Part shown: positions 44,190-56,108 of the stretch, in pieces | How the letters are laid out: each line of letters starts with the position of its first letter | Position numbering within the stretch: position 1 is the first letter of the stretch | Assembly (NCBI GenBank): GCA_019916065.1 | Contig: CM034237.1 | Coordinates: 23,953,752-24,017,751, forward strand | DNA from: Vitellaria paradoxa | Lineage: Eukaryota > Streptophyta > Magnoliopsida > Ericales > Sapotaceae | DNA: 64,000 nucleotides | Direction: 5' to 3' | Notes under the pieces: generated by a model | What the model was told of the DNA's origin: nothing | Seen by the model: only the letters and a program-made list of their open reading frames with translations | Databases searched by the model: none | Translations under genes and position numbers: made by a program

Positions 44190-45176
44190 CTTTTCGGAAC
44201 CCAACAACTGGGTCCCTTCTCGGAACCCATAAGGGCTTTCACATTTATTAAATTGTATGACATAATTCTAGTGTTTTTATAAAAAAAAAAAATAAAAAGT
44301 GAAGTTATTATATTTTAGTAATGTGGAATAAATAAATAAAATTTTTGTAAACGAGAAAAGAAAAGAGAAGAAGAAGGAATGAATAAATTAAAAAATAATT
44401 CAAAAATTTATAAAAAAAATAAAAAAATAGAATGACATATGCCAGTAGTATTTGAGTGAAGGAAAAGAAGAAAAAAATACATTTATTTTAGTATTATAGT
44501 AAATAGATAATACAAATTTATCAGAATAACTCAAATATTAAGTATTATTCCGTTAAAAATTGTGACGTGACCGATTTCAATTTAAAATTAGAAATTTTTC
44601 TAAACAAAAAAATTATTCCCAGGCTTAATAAATAATATTTTAGCATTGTTTTTGTATTTTTAAATTTTAGCATTTTTTATGTTTTTAAATATGAGATATA
44701 GAAAGAGTAATTATTATAAGAGAAGTTACGTTTTTTAATTTGATTAATATTTAATAATTTTTAAATTTTTTTATCCCGAATTAATCATTTAGTAAATTTT
44801 ACAACTACAATGAACCAATAAGTAAGTTTCATTTAAAGAACTCATAAAAGAGGATCCCTTTTTCGAATCCAAGAAAATGGATCTCATTTTTGAATCCACG
44901 AGTTCTTTTGCATTTATTAAAACCATATGCCACAATTCTAGTGCTTTTATAGGTAAAAGAAAAAGTAAAGTTGTAGTATTTTGGTGATATGAGACAAAGA
45001 AATAATAGTTTTAGAAATGAGAAAAGACAAGAGAAGAAGAGAGAACGAAAGAAATTAAAAAATACTTACAAAAATTTATACAAAAAAAAAAGAAAAGTAA
45101 AATGATGATCAAATAGGTATGCCACCGAAGATTGGAGTGAAGGAGAAGAAGAAAGAGAGAATACATTGTTTTAGGC
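44190..45176. repeat. Dispersed direct repeat, two copies of about 300 bp
   Basis: Copy 1 (about 44190-44490) and copy 2 (about 44850-45176) share the same order of phrases: a GGAACCC/GAATCC pair, TTTATTAAA, ACAATTCTAGTG, GAGAAAAGA...GAGAAGAAG, AAAAATTTATA and GAGTGAAGGA(G/A)AAGAAG, ending ATACATT...TTTTA. They are separated by about 360 bp of unrelated AT-rich sequence. This looks like an old duplicated non-autonomous element. Confidence 0.7.
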
Positions 45177-45420
45177 TTCGTTTGGCATCCCAAGCTAGTA
45201 GCTGATACAGTGGTTGTTAGCTGCTATAGTGGCCGACCACATTTACCTTATTACATTTTAACTTTTTTTTAATATTTCAAGGGCAAAAATGTCAAATTAA
45301 CTAAACTAAAAATCTACCTAAAAAAGTCACTTTTTTCCTTCCCAAACACAAAAATAACTGGCTTATTTTTAACTAGTTAGAAATAAATCAGCTATTTCCC
45401 AAACTAAGGCTCGGTATTAT
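45177..45420. mobile_element. MITE-like element with GGCTTCGTTTGG / CCAAACTAAGGCT ends
   Basis: The left end GGCTTCGTTTGGCATC and right end TTTCCCAAACTAAGGCT are inverted matches. The interior contains TTCCTTCCCAAACAC and an AACTAGTTA stretch. The termini resemble those of the element at 55869-56135. No target duplication is clear. Confidence 0.5.
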
Positions 45421-46505
45421 AGTATGGATTTGCAGCTATTGTGATGACTTTTCATAAGATGTGTTTGGAGTGATAAAAAGTTAGATAAAATAAGATAAAT
45501 TGTGAGTTTGTAATTTGTGTAGTGAAATAAAAAGTGAATAATTTTTAAAAATTTTAAAAAATTTTTAAAAGTTTTTAGCAAAATTTAGTACGTCAAACAC
45601 ACCCATATAGTTGCGGAAAGTGAATTATTCTTTCTGCAACCATTATTTCAGTTGTAACAAAATAGTTTTCTTCTTGCTACAAATTTTTTTATTCATCACT
45701 AAGTACCTTCTGGTACGTACAAAAAAAAAAAAAAAAAAAAAAAAAACTACAAAAAAAACTATTTTTTAATAGTTAGTTGGTAGTCAACTACAAAAAAAAA
45801 AATTAACTTTTTTTCTTCCTAAACCTAACCTCATTCGCCAGTTTCAACCAAATTGACAAGGGAAAAAATCACGTGCACCTTGTTTGAACCAAACAAAAAA
45901 AAGAGAGAGAAACGTGTGGCTGAGAGGTGAGATCAGCAGGCTAACATCACTTGCAATGTTAGCCTCCTGCTTCCATGGCTCAACCTATGATCCCCATGAT
46001 CTAGTATATATTTTAAAAATAATGTAATAAAATAAAATATAATAAAAAATGTAAATGTGTTAAATATTAAAATAAATAAATTATGAAAGGTTTGTTAAAA
46101 AATAAGTATATATATATATGTAAAGATAATTAAGAAATGACAAAAGTTTTTAAATTAATTGAAATGAATTATTTTCTTATTTGATGAATATATAAAATAA
46201 ATTAAAATTTATTTTTATATGATTGCTAAAAGTATAAAATAAAGTAAATTTATTTAGTTTTTCAAAATATTCTTTCTAACATAGAATTAAATCTACAAAC
46301 CATATTTACCAAACAAACCACTAAAATATTTTTTCTTTTAAAAACTTAGAATCAAAAAATTTTATCATAGCAAAGTAATTAATTTGCATAAACGAATTTT
46401 TAAAAAAAATTATATTGTAATTACTTGCCTAATTATTAAAATATCTAAAAACATTTGTAAGTTACCTTCTATATATATTATTTAAAAAATAATTTATTTT
46501 ATAAA
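45421..46505. other. AT-rich DNA with MITE-like pieces
   Basis: A fold-back-like stretch bounded by GTGTTTGGAGTG (45471) and CGTCAAACACAC (45590) and a poly-A run (45721-45746) precede a piece (45755-45830) resembling the ends of the GGCTTCGTTTGG elements. The rest is AT-rich without a gene. Confidence 0.45.
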
Positions 46506-47078
46506 ATGAAGTATTTATAGAATGAAGTATTAGTGAGGAAACTTAATTTTCCTCGCCTATAGTCAAAGAAAATCACAAAACTATTAGCGAGGAAACTCAT
46601 ATTTCCTTGCCTATACCTTACTTTTAACAAGGAAATTTAGTTTCCTCGTCTATAGTAAAAATGTTCCTTGACTATTAGCGAGGAAATGAACATTTCCTTG
46701 CCTATACCCTATTATAAGCGGAGACATTATATTGCCTCGCTAATAATGAAAAATGTTCATTGACTATTAACGAGGAAACCCATATTTCCTTACCTATAGC
46801 TCACTATTAGCGAGGAAATTTAATTTTCCTTGCCTATAGTACTCCCAAATCTCCTCCCACGAACTCTTTTTTGTTTGGCGCCATATTTTCGACCCTATAG
46901 TGAGAAAATCCTAAAATCCTCACAAGATACAACTATTAGCGAAGAAATTTTTCTTTGTAAAAACTATTCTAGTCATTTGCTAGAAAATATTTGTTTCCTC
47001 GCTAAAAGCCTGTTATTAGCGAGGAAATAAGGTTCCTCACAAAAAAATTCCTCGCCTATACTCCATTTTCTTGTAATG
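46505..47078. mobile_element. CACTA element right terminus with GCGAGGAA / TTCCTCGC subterminal repeats
   Basis: About ten alternating copies of TTAGCGAGGAAA and TTCCT(C/T)GCCTATA lie in both orientations. The block ends in ATTTTCTTGTAATG at 47078, the inverted form of CATTACAAGAAAAT. The terminal 31 bases match the left terminus at 63631 at nearly all positions. CACTA elements have exactly this organisation: a short terminal inverted repeat of the CACTACAAGAAAA type plus clustered subterminal motifs bound by the transposase or its partner. No matching left end of the same copy was found in the window. Confidence 0.8.
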
Positions 47079-47389
47079 TTATATACTGCATTGTGACCAC
47101 CACGATATGACAAATGAAATGTCGTCATAAAAAAAAAAAAAAGAAGGAATGCTTTACAGCCATGACGACATGATGAATGAAATGTCATCACAAACAACTT
47201 TTCATTAAGCACAACAAATGTCTGTAACATGACAAATTACTATTCTGGGAGTATTAGTGTTGATCCTACTTGTATTTTGTGTAGACTAGTTGTAGAAATT
47301 ATGGAGTATTTATTTTTTTCAATACTCATTCTCTCATGAAATTTGGTGTTCCATACATCGCTTATGCTCCGGTACCAAAAACAAGCAAA

Positions 47390-47620
47390 ATTGGATAGGA
47401 AAAATTAAATGGGTCTCAGACAGATTTGGTAGAAAAAGTTTTGCCAATATTTTATGTGAAATTGTATGGACAGATATGGTTTATAACATATGGCAAAAGA
47501 GAAATTCAAAAATCTACAAGGATCTATCAACTTTAATGCTGGGTGTACTTATTAATATTAAACATGAAGTTAGACTTAAAACTTCTCAATTAACTACTAT
47601 CAAGTATACAGACGAAAATG
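47390..47620 (+). pseudogene. LINE 3'-end fragment (non-LTR retrotransposon)
   Basis: A frame encodes Phe-Ala-Asn-Ile-Leu-Cys-Glu-Ile-Val-Trp-Thr and Ile-Trp-Gln-Lys-Arg-Asn-Ser-Lys-Ile-Tyr, then Ile-Lys-His-Glu-Val-Arg-Leu. This resembles the C-terminal tail of plant LINE reverse transcriptase proteins (x-Ile-Trp-x-x-Arg-Asn-x-x-Ile). A similar motif (Ile-Thr-Trp-Lys-His-Lys-Asn-Ala-Arg-Ile-Tyr) occurs in the LINE remnant at 53826-55170. It is a small scrap without the catalytic domain. Confidence 0.5.
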
Positions 47621-47639
47621 TATAACTATATATGTAATA

Positions 47640-48389
47640 GTTGGAGGATCCTTTTAATATAATTAGAGATAGATACACTTTCGCATAAAGGGTATGTCCC
47701 CTTAATTTTGCAAATATTTTCTCCCATTAATTTAAAATATACATTTGCAAAAAAAAAAAGAGAAGAAAGAAAAGAAAAAATCGTAGCAAAATACTAATAT
47801 TTGTTGTGGTGAGGTAAGCTGCAAACAAGGAATGAGAGAGAAACCTCAGGTAGTGCTCCAAGCTCCTTGTCCCATAAGCTATTGCCTTCCTTTTATAAGC
47901 TCCAGACAAAATTCAGTCCGCAAAAATCATGAACATTCAATTAGTAGATCTCAGTTGGACATTCAATTAGATCCACACGTTGTGATAACACCCCGAAACA
48001 TATTCTTTGAAGAGAAAATAAAAACAGCACAGGGGTATTTTTGTCATTGGCAAAGTACCAGAATCAGCCCGAAAACAAATTAAATGTCAGTTTGCCCCGC
48101 CAATTCAGCCGCTAACACAAGGGGCAGAGATTTCACAAGACCTTGTCTCCACTAAATCGAAAGCCTTCCTTCCCCATCTCATTTTCGTTTCTCCAACACA
48201 AATCCTCAACAATTCCCAAAAACAAAAAGGTAACAATCATAATAATAATAAATTCTACGATTCCGTCAGCCCCCTCCCGTGATCCGCCATGAAAATTCTA
48301 CAGTTGAAAATGGATTTGCCTTAGCTCATCATATATGTGTATATATATATATATATCAGTAGAGTCATCTCAAGCCAAAGACGAATAAG
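47640..48389 (+). promoter_or_regulatory. Upstream region of the COBL7-like gene
   Basis: Composition shifts from AT-rich to more balanced sequence toward the gene, with CT-rich segments near 48140-48230 and a (TA)n/(TG) run at 48332-48356, about 35-55 bp before the start codon. A TATA box cannot be singled out. The short frames here are not genes. Confidence 0.4.
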
Positions 48390-51016
48390 ATGGTGCTAAA
48401 AGGACTAGTTATCTCCATGTGTTTGTCGATCTTCTTGGCATCATCAATACACTTAAACAAAGCCGATGATTACGACGGAGGAAGTGACGAGGAGGCTGCA
48501 CCACCCCCTGCAGCCAATACCTGCAACGGCATCTTCTTAGCCTACGTGTTTGGTTCCCGAGAAAAAGAGTACCCCCGCGTAAAGAACACCACCGCGCAAT
48601 CCTGGGCGTTTAAATCCACAGCAACGATATTGAATACCGGAACAACTGAGCTCAAGGCGTGGAAGATGTTCATCGGGTTTCAGCACCGAGAGATATTAGT
48701 CTCCACGGATGGAGCAGTATTAGTGGGCGGTGACGATTTGCCAGCCTCTGTTGGGGTCAACGGAACTTACCTCGCCGGTTATCCCCAGACAGATTTGAAA
48801 ACCTCCATTGACACCGCCGGAGATCTTACTCAAATCCAGGCTAAAATTGACTTCAAAGGCACCGTATTCGGTGTTAAGCCACGAGGGATCCCAATGCCTA
48901 AGACAATCAGGCTCGAAAATAATGGTTTCAAATGCCCAGCTCCAACTCGCCATCGTAACTACTCTTATTCGTCCTGTTGTAGTTCTTTCGATATAGGAAA
49001 TTACCCCCCCCCCTCTTTTTTTTTTTTAAGCTATTGGATAAGATTACGTATATTATCCCCTTACTAGGGTCTCTTTTTATCTATTACGTTCTAAATTGAG
49101 CAATACTGCTAAACTACAAGAAAAACTTATAAGAACTAATTATCAAAATTATATACGTAACTATAAATAAAAACACTGTTATTTTTTGATATCTTAAGAA
49201 GTATGGATACATCAAGATGAGTATCGTATCTATATTCAACATTTACTGGGTATATTTTTCAAACACTCCAAAACACGTGTGGTGTGTTTTATTATTTTAT
49301 CTTTTTTTTTTTTTTTCTTAAAGACATGATTAAGACAAATTTATATTTCACTAGTTGGAACTCTTAAAATTATAAAACTCTTATAAGTTATATTTACTTA
49401 TGTTTTGTATATTGAATTATATATTAAATTAATTTTATTGTGAATGTTATATTCATATACATAATTAATAAAAATAAATAAAATTTATATATATATTTTT
49501 TTTTGCTGTATCTTTCGATATCCACTTTATTTAGAAATTGTCATGTACTTTCTAGTTGATATCCTTCTCAATTTAATGCGCTTATTTTTTTCATTTCGTA
49601 GGCAGTTCAATGTATGTGTGCTGCGTGAAGGACAAAAAATTCAAGGCGAAAAACATCACGACCAAGTTCTATCCGCGCCAGGACGCCGATCTCTCCATAT
49701 CCTACGACGTGATCCAAGCCTACCAAAACAATTATTTCGCTCAGGTGACGTTGGAAAACAACAATCCGTTGGGACGTCTAGACCATTGGAACTTGACTTG
49801 GGAGTGGATGAGGGGGGAGTTCATATACAGCATGAAAGGAGCATACACCCATTTGAAGGACGGTTCGAGCTGCATCTACGGTCCTCCTTCGCAGTACTAC
49901 GCGGACATGGATTTCTCCCAAGTCCAGAACTGCCAGAAGAAGCCCGTCATCACTGATCTCCCCCCGGACAGAGCCGAGGATGAGAAAATCGGTAAAATAC
50001 CATTCTGCTGCAGGAACGGAAGTCTCTTGCCAAAACTCATGAACGCCACCAAATCAAAAGCCGTCTTTCAATTGCAGGTCTTCAAGATCCCGCCGGATTT
50101 GAACAGAACTGCTATTTATCCCCCGGCGAGTTGGCGTGTCGCTGGTCGGGTGAATCCGGACTACAAATGCGGGGCTCCGATAAGAGTTGACCCGACGGAA
50201 TTCCCCGATCCGAGTGGGCTGCAGGCTATTTCCCCCGCCATTGCGAGTTGGCAAGTCGCCTGCAACATCACGAGGCCGAAAGAGAGAAGCAATCGCTGCT
50301 GCGTTTCGTTCTCTGCTTATTACAACGACTCGGTCATCCCCTGCGACACCTGCGCCTGCGGTTGTACGGACACGGAGAAGTGCAATCCCGATGCCCGGCC
50401 GTTGCTTCTCCCTCCGGAATCTCTTCTTGTTCCATTCCAAAACAGAACTTTGAAGGCAGTGAATTGGGCCAAGATCAAGAAATTCCACGTCCCAAAACCA
50501 CTGCCCTGCGGGGACAATTGTGGGGTCAGCGTGAACTGGCACATCAACAGCAACTACAGGAACGGATGGACGGTCCGGATCACTCTGTTCAACTGGGGAG
50601 ATATCGATTTCGAGGATTGGTTCGTGGCGTTTCAGCTCAAGAGGGCCTCTCATGGGTTCGAAAGAGCGTACTCCTTCAACGGGACGATGATTCCGGAGCT
50701 CAACCACACTATCTTCATGCAAGGGTTGCCTGGTTTGAATTACTTGATTGGAGAAACCAATGGAACCAACCCAAAGAAAGATCCGAAAGTCCCCGGAAAG
50801 CAGCAGACTGTGGTTTCGTTCACTAAGAAAAATATTCCAGGACTCAAAATTACTAGAGGAGATGGATTCCCTACGAAATTATACTTCAACGGGGAAGAAT
50901 GCGACATTCCTAAATACATCCCAATAGCAATTGGAAATCGACAGCGCGCGAATTTAGTAGCGGGAGTTTCTCCGTTGCTTTTAACCATTTTGCTGTGGAG
51001 AAATCATCTGCTCTGA
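48390..51016 (+). CDS. COBL7: COBRA-like protein, COBL7 subgroup (GPI-anchored)
   Basis: The inferred two-exon gene (48390-48954 and 49602-51016, intron 647 bp, GT/AG, phase 1) encodes 659 residues, close to the usual length of the long COBL7-11 subgroup. Residues 1-25 form a signal peptide (Met-Val-Leu-Lys-Gly followed by a hydrophobic core). Exon 1 encodes the N-terminal extension that marks this subgroup. Exon 2 opens with Met-Tyr-Val-Cys-Cys-Val-Lys-Asp and holds the cellulose-binding-like COBRA domain (Trp-Asn-Leu-Thr-Trp-Glu-Trp). The diagnostic Cys-Cys-Val-Ser motif is at 421-424, with the following Cys-Asp-Thr-Cys-Ala-Cys-Gly-Cys cluster. Several Asn-x-Thr/Ser sites suggest glycosylation. 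The last ~20 residues are hydrophobic and end Trp-Arg-Asn-His-Leu-Leu, fitting a GPI attachment signal. COBRA proteins sit on the outer plasma membrane or wall and affect cellulose deposition and oriented expansion. Coding GC content is clearly higher than in its surroundings. No stop or frameshift is seen. The symbol denotes the subgroup only. Confidence 0.95.
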
Positions 51017-52496
51017 TGACTATGCACATATCATTAGACTTCCTTTTTTTTTTTTTTTTGGGCTACAGAAAAGAGATAAGTACGATTAGTCCCTCATAGA
51101 AAACTAGCTCTGCGTCAAAGTTTTCGTAGCGCAGATTAAGTTTCAGTTGAAGAAAAATAGCACTCGATCAGTCGATCCTCATTCCTATATTTGTAACTTT
51201 TGTGAAGCAGTTTTAATCACATTATGTAAAGAGGGAAGAAAACTGCAATGTGATTGTGATCATTTAGCTTCGAAAGGCATTTTTTTGCAATGAATAAGTT
51301 GATATATATAGGTGATTCCCAATGTGATTGATTTCAAGGGCAGAAGATAGCAGATTTGAAGGCGTTTCATATCTAGATTACTGAAGTGAATCATTCCAGG
51401 TAATTATTCATTTCTCACTAGCTCTCATTCCATCTTTCGTCTATTGATCTTGTTCTTCTTCCAGCGAGGGCCGTTTTTTTTTTTTTTTCGTTTCATTTTC
51501 TCATCATTGGATGAGAATTCTCTTGTGATGGGTAGGAAAGCTGACTTCAGATATTTTCCTCACTGTGCCTGATTTATTGCGAAATAATTTATATTTATTA
51601 TAAATAATAGGCATGAGCGGAGCCAGTGGTAGCTCAGGAGCACACGCCCACCCTGAAAAATATATATATATATATTTTTGTGCTCCACTGTGCTCATTCA
51701 GGAAAAAGAAAAATATTTTAATCTAATAATAATTATGTCTAACCAAGAAAAGAAAAAAAATTAACCTAATGTTAATTGTGACTGTCCAATAAAATAAATA
51801 AATTTTAACTTAATGCACATAAATGCAATTGTATTCGGTTCACTCAATACAACTAAAAAATATTTAAGTCATTTTAGTCCTTTTGTCTCTCTCTCTCTCT
51901 CTCAACAATAGTCAAATCTTTCCTTTATTCCCTTTATGTAGCCCCACCAATGTTTCCTATATTTAGTGCTCACCTACGTATAATTTCTTTGTCCCCCAGT
52001 AATAGGTTACAAGGAAAAATAAAAATTTGACAAGAATTATTTATGATAGAAATGAAAGGAAATTAACATGCACGTATATATTAGATTTGAGCTAGAAATT
52101 AAAATAATTAAATTAGAGAATTAGTTTATGGATGGATGAATGTTTTTTATTTTATTATATTTTAACCCATACAAATAAAATGTAAACATTTGAGATTTTA
52201 TATTTTCTTCATTTTTTTATATCTTTATTTCCTTTTTCCCTTTATTTATTTTTCTCTCCCTAATTAACCTCTCAATCCAAACACCCGTCAAAGATTGCAT
52301 TTCATTCAACAAAACTAGACATATGTTTCAGCAAGTGAGTTGGGCCTAAATCATTTTTACTGAATACTTGGTCGAATGAAGAAAGTTGTTGAATGGAATT
52401 TCTAGTTTGTGAATAAGTAATATAGGAAACTAGCAAATAATCTATATTTATAGTACTCCTCAACTAAAATTAAATATGTATGCATTTAAAATTGAA
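51017..52496. other. COBL7-like downstream region and repeats
   Basis: The probable 3' UTR has a poly-T run (51044-51059) and ends somewhere before 51400. Further on, GAGCGGAGCCAGTGG (about 51616) resembles ends of common plant non-autonomous elements, followed by a (TA)n run (51659-51676) and a (TC)n run (51886-51902). No further gene was found. Confidence 0.45.
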
Positions 52497-53045
52497 ATAT
52501 GTTGGCACATTTTTCCTTTTCAAAAACTCAAAATAAATCATTTTTCAAAAACTCAAAATTTTTGTCTTTCTCAATGTAACTTGTCAAATATCATTACTAA
52601 ATTCAACTTAATGGTCTATCAGAAAGCGAAATAACCCAAAGACCAGGCGAAAGTTTGAGGGAAAGATTTGATTTGTACAAAAATTTCAGTCCTTCATGGA
52701 AGAATAAAATTCAGTCTCAGCCTTTGAATTTTAGTTTGTGAGAGAGACATTTTTGAAATGTATTTCGTCAATATGTTACCATATTTTTCCTTTTAAAAAA
52801 CCCAAAATAAATCCCCTCTTTGAAATTCTCCATACAACTCTTTAGATATCATCGTTAATTAGATATCATCGTTAAGTTTAACTAAATGGTCTATCAGAAT
52901 ATGAAGTAACCCAAAACTGGGCCGGGAGTTTGAGGGGAAGCTTTGTTTTATAAAAGATTTTGCCCATTTGGTGAAGAATAAAACTCAATCTTAGCCTTTG
53001 AATTTTTGTTTGTGAGAGAAATATTTTTAAAATGTGTTAGTGTTT
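52497..53045. repeat. Tandem duplication, about 274-bp unit
   Basis: Two adjacent imperfect copies start near 52497 and 52771. Shared phrases in order are ATATGTT, TTTTTCCTTTT, CTCAAAATAAAT, AATGGTCTATCAGAA, GAAGTAACCCAAA/GAAATAACCCAAA, AGTTTGAGGG and GTTTGTGAGAGA. A smaller duplication (TTAGATATCATCGTTAA) lies inside copy 2 near 52844-52875. The repeat is non-coding. Confidence 0.8.
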
Positions 53046-53123
53046 TGAAATATAGATTTATATAATTTTTTGATTTTCCATTTTCCTAATGTATGTAGTG
53101 CATCAAAGTGGCAAGGCAGCAGC

Positions 53124-55711
53124 TAGGGATGGCAATTTCAACCTACTTTGACAGGTGCCCACTCGACCCTAATCTAATAAGTGCAGTTACTTTAAATTTT
53201 ACAAGTAATAGGGTGGGTTAGGATATAAAAATAAAATAACTGTAAGGTTTGAGTATGAGGATGATAAGTGTAGTATACCCAACAGTTATTACCCGAACCT
53301 ACCCTGATTACCCTAATTATAGGATACCCATAACCGTCTAAATTACCTGCACCAATTACCTATTTATTAGGTACCCAGCAGGTATTACTTAATTAGTCGT
53401 CTAAATTACTCAATTATGAGCCTAAATTATTAGATACTCGAATTTATGTAAATAATATCATCAATTTGAATACAAAATTATATATATATAATTTTGTTTT
53501 GCTAGGTAAGAAAATTTGAATTAATCAAAATAAAAGATACAAAATATACCGGGACAGGCCCTTGCTCAAACAAGCTCAGGCAAGCTATCTATAATTAACA
53601 AGACTATATAAAAGAATAGCGAAAACCTGCTAATTTCCTATACAAAAATAGACTAATGCATCCTAATTTAGTTAAATCCATACCTATAAGGAGATACAAA
53701 AGTGTCATCTAGATAGACATTAAAACCAAACATAGACATGGGAAGCATATATTACAAAACACACAGTGAGGAAGCAATATTCTTCGCAACACTAGCAAAT
53801 AGCATCTTCCTTGAAACTTCTCATTAGACTTAGCAGCAATACAGTAGACTTCTAGATGATCTGGTTTCCTTACTTGAATCTAGTGGAAATTCTACATTCT
53901 CTACATAGGGATCAATCTTTATCAGAAGAATCAGAAATCTTCTAGGTTCAATCTTTAAGTTGCTTATGATTTCTTTAGCTACATTTATCACATCAATGTA
54001 GTTGTTTCCATAAATTCTAGCATTCTTGTGCTTCCAAGTGATGTACACAATAGTGGCCAGGACAAGCTTCCTTAATCTGCATTTCAAGCTCTTAAATGTA
54101 GTCATAGCCTATAGTATAACTCCTTCCCATGAGTTGGCACTGCAGACTTTTCCACATTTATCAATCAATACCTTCCAAATTCTAAAAGAAAAAGGATATG
54201 AGAAAAACAAATGGTCCATTATTTCCACATTATCTTTGCAAGACACATAACTAACAATGTTGACCAAACCAAAGTCCCTAAGCCTCTGTTGTGTATTGAG
54301 CTTATTCTTGATTGTTAGCCACAAAATGAAAACATATCTCGAGACATGCCCTTTAAACCAAATCAAGTCTACCCAATCAACTTTATCTCCTTTACTTCTA
54401 GTTTCCCTCCATGTCAAACTACAGAAGACTCCTTGGTTTTGTCAGGTAACCATTCCAGCTGATTAGATCTTCCTACCATAAGTTCATTCATGCTTAATGT
54501 TACTTCCTTAAGTTCAAGTAACTAAGGGGAGTTGGAAGCTGGCCATCTCCAAGAATTATTAACAATGATTCTTGAAACTCGAGCTTCTTTTCCCAAAACA
54601 AAATCATCAATAACTTTGCTACCATATCTATTATTAAGCCTCCTTGCATCTAGAACTCAAACCACAAAGACACATTCTGACCATCCCCTATAGCATATTT
54701 CAACATAGGCTTAATACTATCTCTCAATTTCAAAACCTTTCTCTAAGTCCATGAACTATCCCATAAGATTTTAAGTTCCCAAAAATTTTTTTGAACCTAT
54801 CAAGTTTGCTTTACCCATTTCGACCAAATAGATTTCTTGCCAATATAGCACAACTTCCATATGCACATGGCCATTGCTGCTTTATTTCATTCAGCAAGTT
54901 TTTTGATATCCAGTCCATCTTCTTTCAATGGTAGAGTAATATAATTCCAAGCCACTTTAGCTTCAATTCTTTTCAATTCCACACCCTTCCAAAGAAAAGT
55001 ACTCAAGTTTTATCTGTTTTAGAATCTTTTTGGGTAGAATGAAGTGTGAACTAGATTTGAATACTAGTTAGCAAAGCCTTAATGAATTGCAAATGCCGGG
55101 CAAAGGAAAGGAATTTATCGGTCCAAGACTTGATTCTGCCAATTATCTTTTCCACTAAATGAACGCAGAGGGAAATATTCTTTTGCCTTTTACATTATAT
55201 ATATTGTCTTCAAAAAATGAAGACCATTTAATTAATACTAAATAATTCCAGATTTTGATACCAAATAATTTATTTTAAACTTATGATTTAGTTCTCAATG
55301 TAACAAATAGACATACATTTTTTTTTACTTAATTATAATAGAGGTGTAAGATGAGATCGAATATAAGATATTTTTTTTTTATTTTATTTCTATAAAAGTA
55401 ATATAATAAATTTTATTAGGTAAAAAATATTTAAACAAATAATTTTTTAGTCTATTAAGATATAAAATTACTTATAAATTTATTATACTCAAATAATTTT
55501 TTAATCCTTCTTGTTGATTTAACTACCTCATATTTGAAGGTTTTAGGTACCAAATTACCTAATCGGTATTCAATTACCCGGCAAGTTCGAGGATAGTAGT
55601 CAGTTAAAAATATCCATTGAGTACTTACCTAGTCCAGATATTTTTTGTCCCAACGAATTCGAGAATAGTATAGATAATACCTAACCCTAATCCGATCCAT
55701 TGCCATTCATG
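53124..55711. mobile_element. hAT-like element, 2.6 kb, with perfect 8-bp TSD
   Basis: It starts TAGGGATGGCAAT (53124) and ends with the imperfect inverse ATTGCCATTCATG. The 8-bp direct repeat GCAGCAGC flanks it exactly (53116-53123 and 55712-55719). A TAGGGATGGCAA-type terminus and an 8-bp duplication indicate hAT. Subterminal sequence on both sides holds GGGTACCC, ACCCTAA and ATTACC phrases. The interior carries a decayed LINE fragment on the minus strand and no hAT transposase, so it is non-autonomous. It shares terminal style with the MITE at 1987-2748. Confidence 0.8.
53826..55170 (-). pseudogene. LINE C-terminal fragment (zinc-binding RT domain) inside the hAT-like element
   Basis: On the minus strand, frames at 54109-54417 and 53830-54105 encode the LINE zinc-binding reverse transcriptase tail. 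Motifs include Leu-Ile-Trp-Phe-Lys-Gly-His-Val-Ser-Arg, Phe-Ile-Leu-Trp-Leu, Asn-Val-Glu-Ile-Met-Asp-His-Leu-Phe-Phe-Ser-Tyr-Pro-Phe-Ser, and Ile-Thr-Trp-Lys-His-Lys-Asn-Ala. Upstream on that strand (to about 55170), broken frames give Ser-Lys-Trp-Val-Lys and Ile-Gly-Asp-Gly-Gln-Asn-Val-Ser-Leu-Trp-Phe-type segments. The catalytic RT and endonuclease parts are absent. Several stops show that it is dead. Confidence 0.8.
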
Positions 55712-55868
55712 GCAGCAGCTTGAACATGCAAGTTACACACATCCTGAAGATATAGCTTTCTAATTCTTTTTTCATGAATCGTTAATAATAGTTAGAAGGG
55801 ATTATCCAAGGATGGTCCCAGAAACCTTTTAGAGATTATGCTGCGTGACAAGTGGCTAATCAAATTAT

Positions 55869-56077
55869 GGCTTCGATTGGGAAGAAACTACTCCTTTTTT
55901 TAGTTGTTTTTTTTTTTTAAGTGATCAGATTTATTTTTTACGTTCTAAACTTTTTTTAAACTATAAATGAGAAAAATATCAAATTAACAAAAAAGATAAA
56001 AAGATAGTTATTAAAAAGTTTATTTTTTTTCTTTCAAACAGAAATCTAACTTTTTAATAATTGACTAATAACTAGTT

Positions 56078-56108
<31 letters not shown>

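Noticed and set aside
50054..50826. Long frames over the COBL7-like second exon (222 codons on the minus strand, 192 codons on +)
   Set aside because: They lie entirely within the well-supported COBRA exon in other frames and resemble no protein. They are a by-product of its higher GC content.
5434..51016. A functional gene cluster linking the RIC and COBL7-like genes
   Set aside because: Both families act in polar growth, but they lie 41 kb apart, separated by transposons, with no shared regulatory signal visible. Chance neighbourhood is the simpler view.
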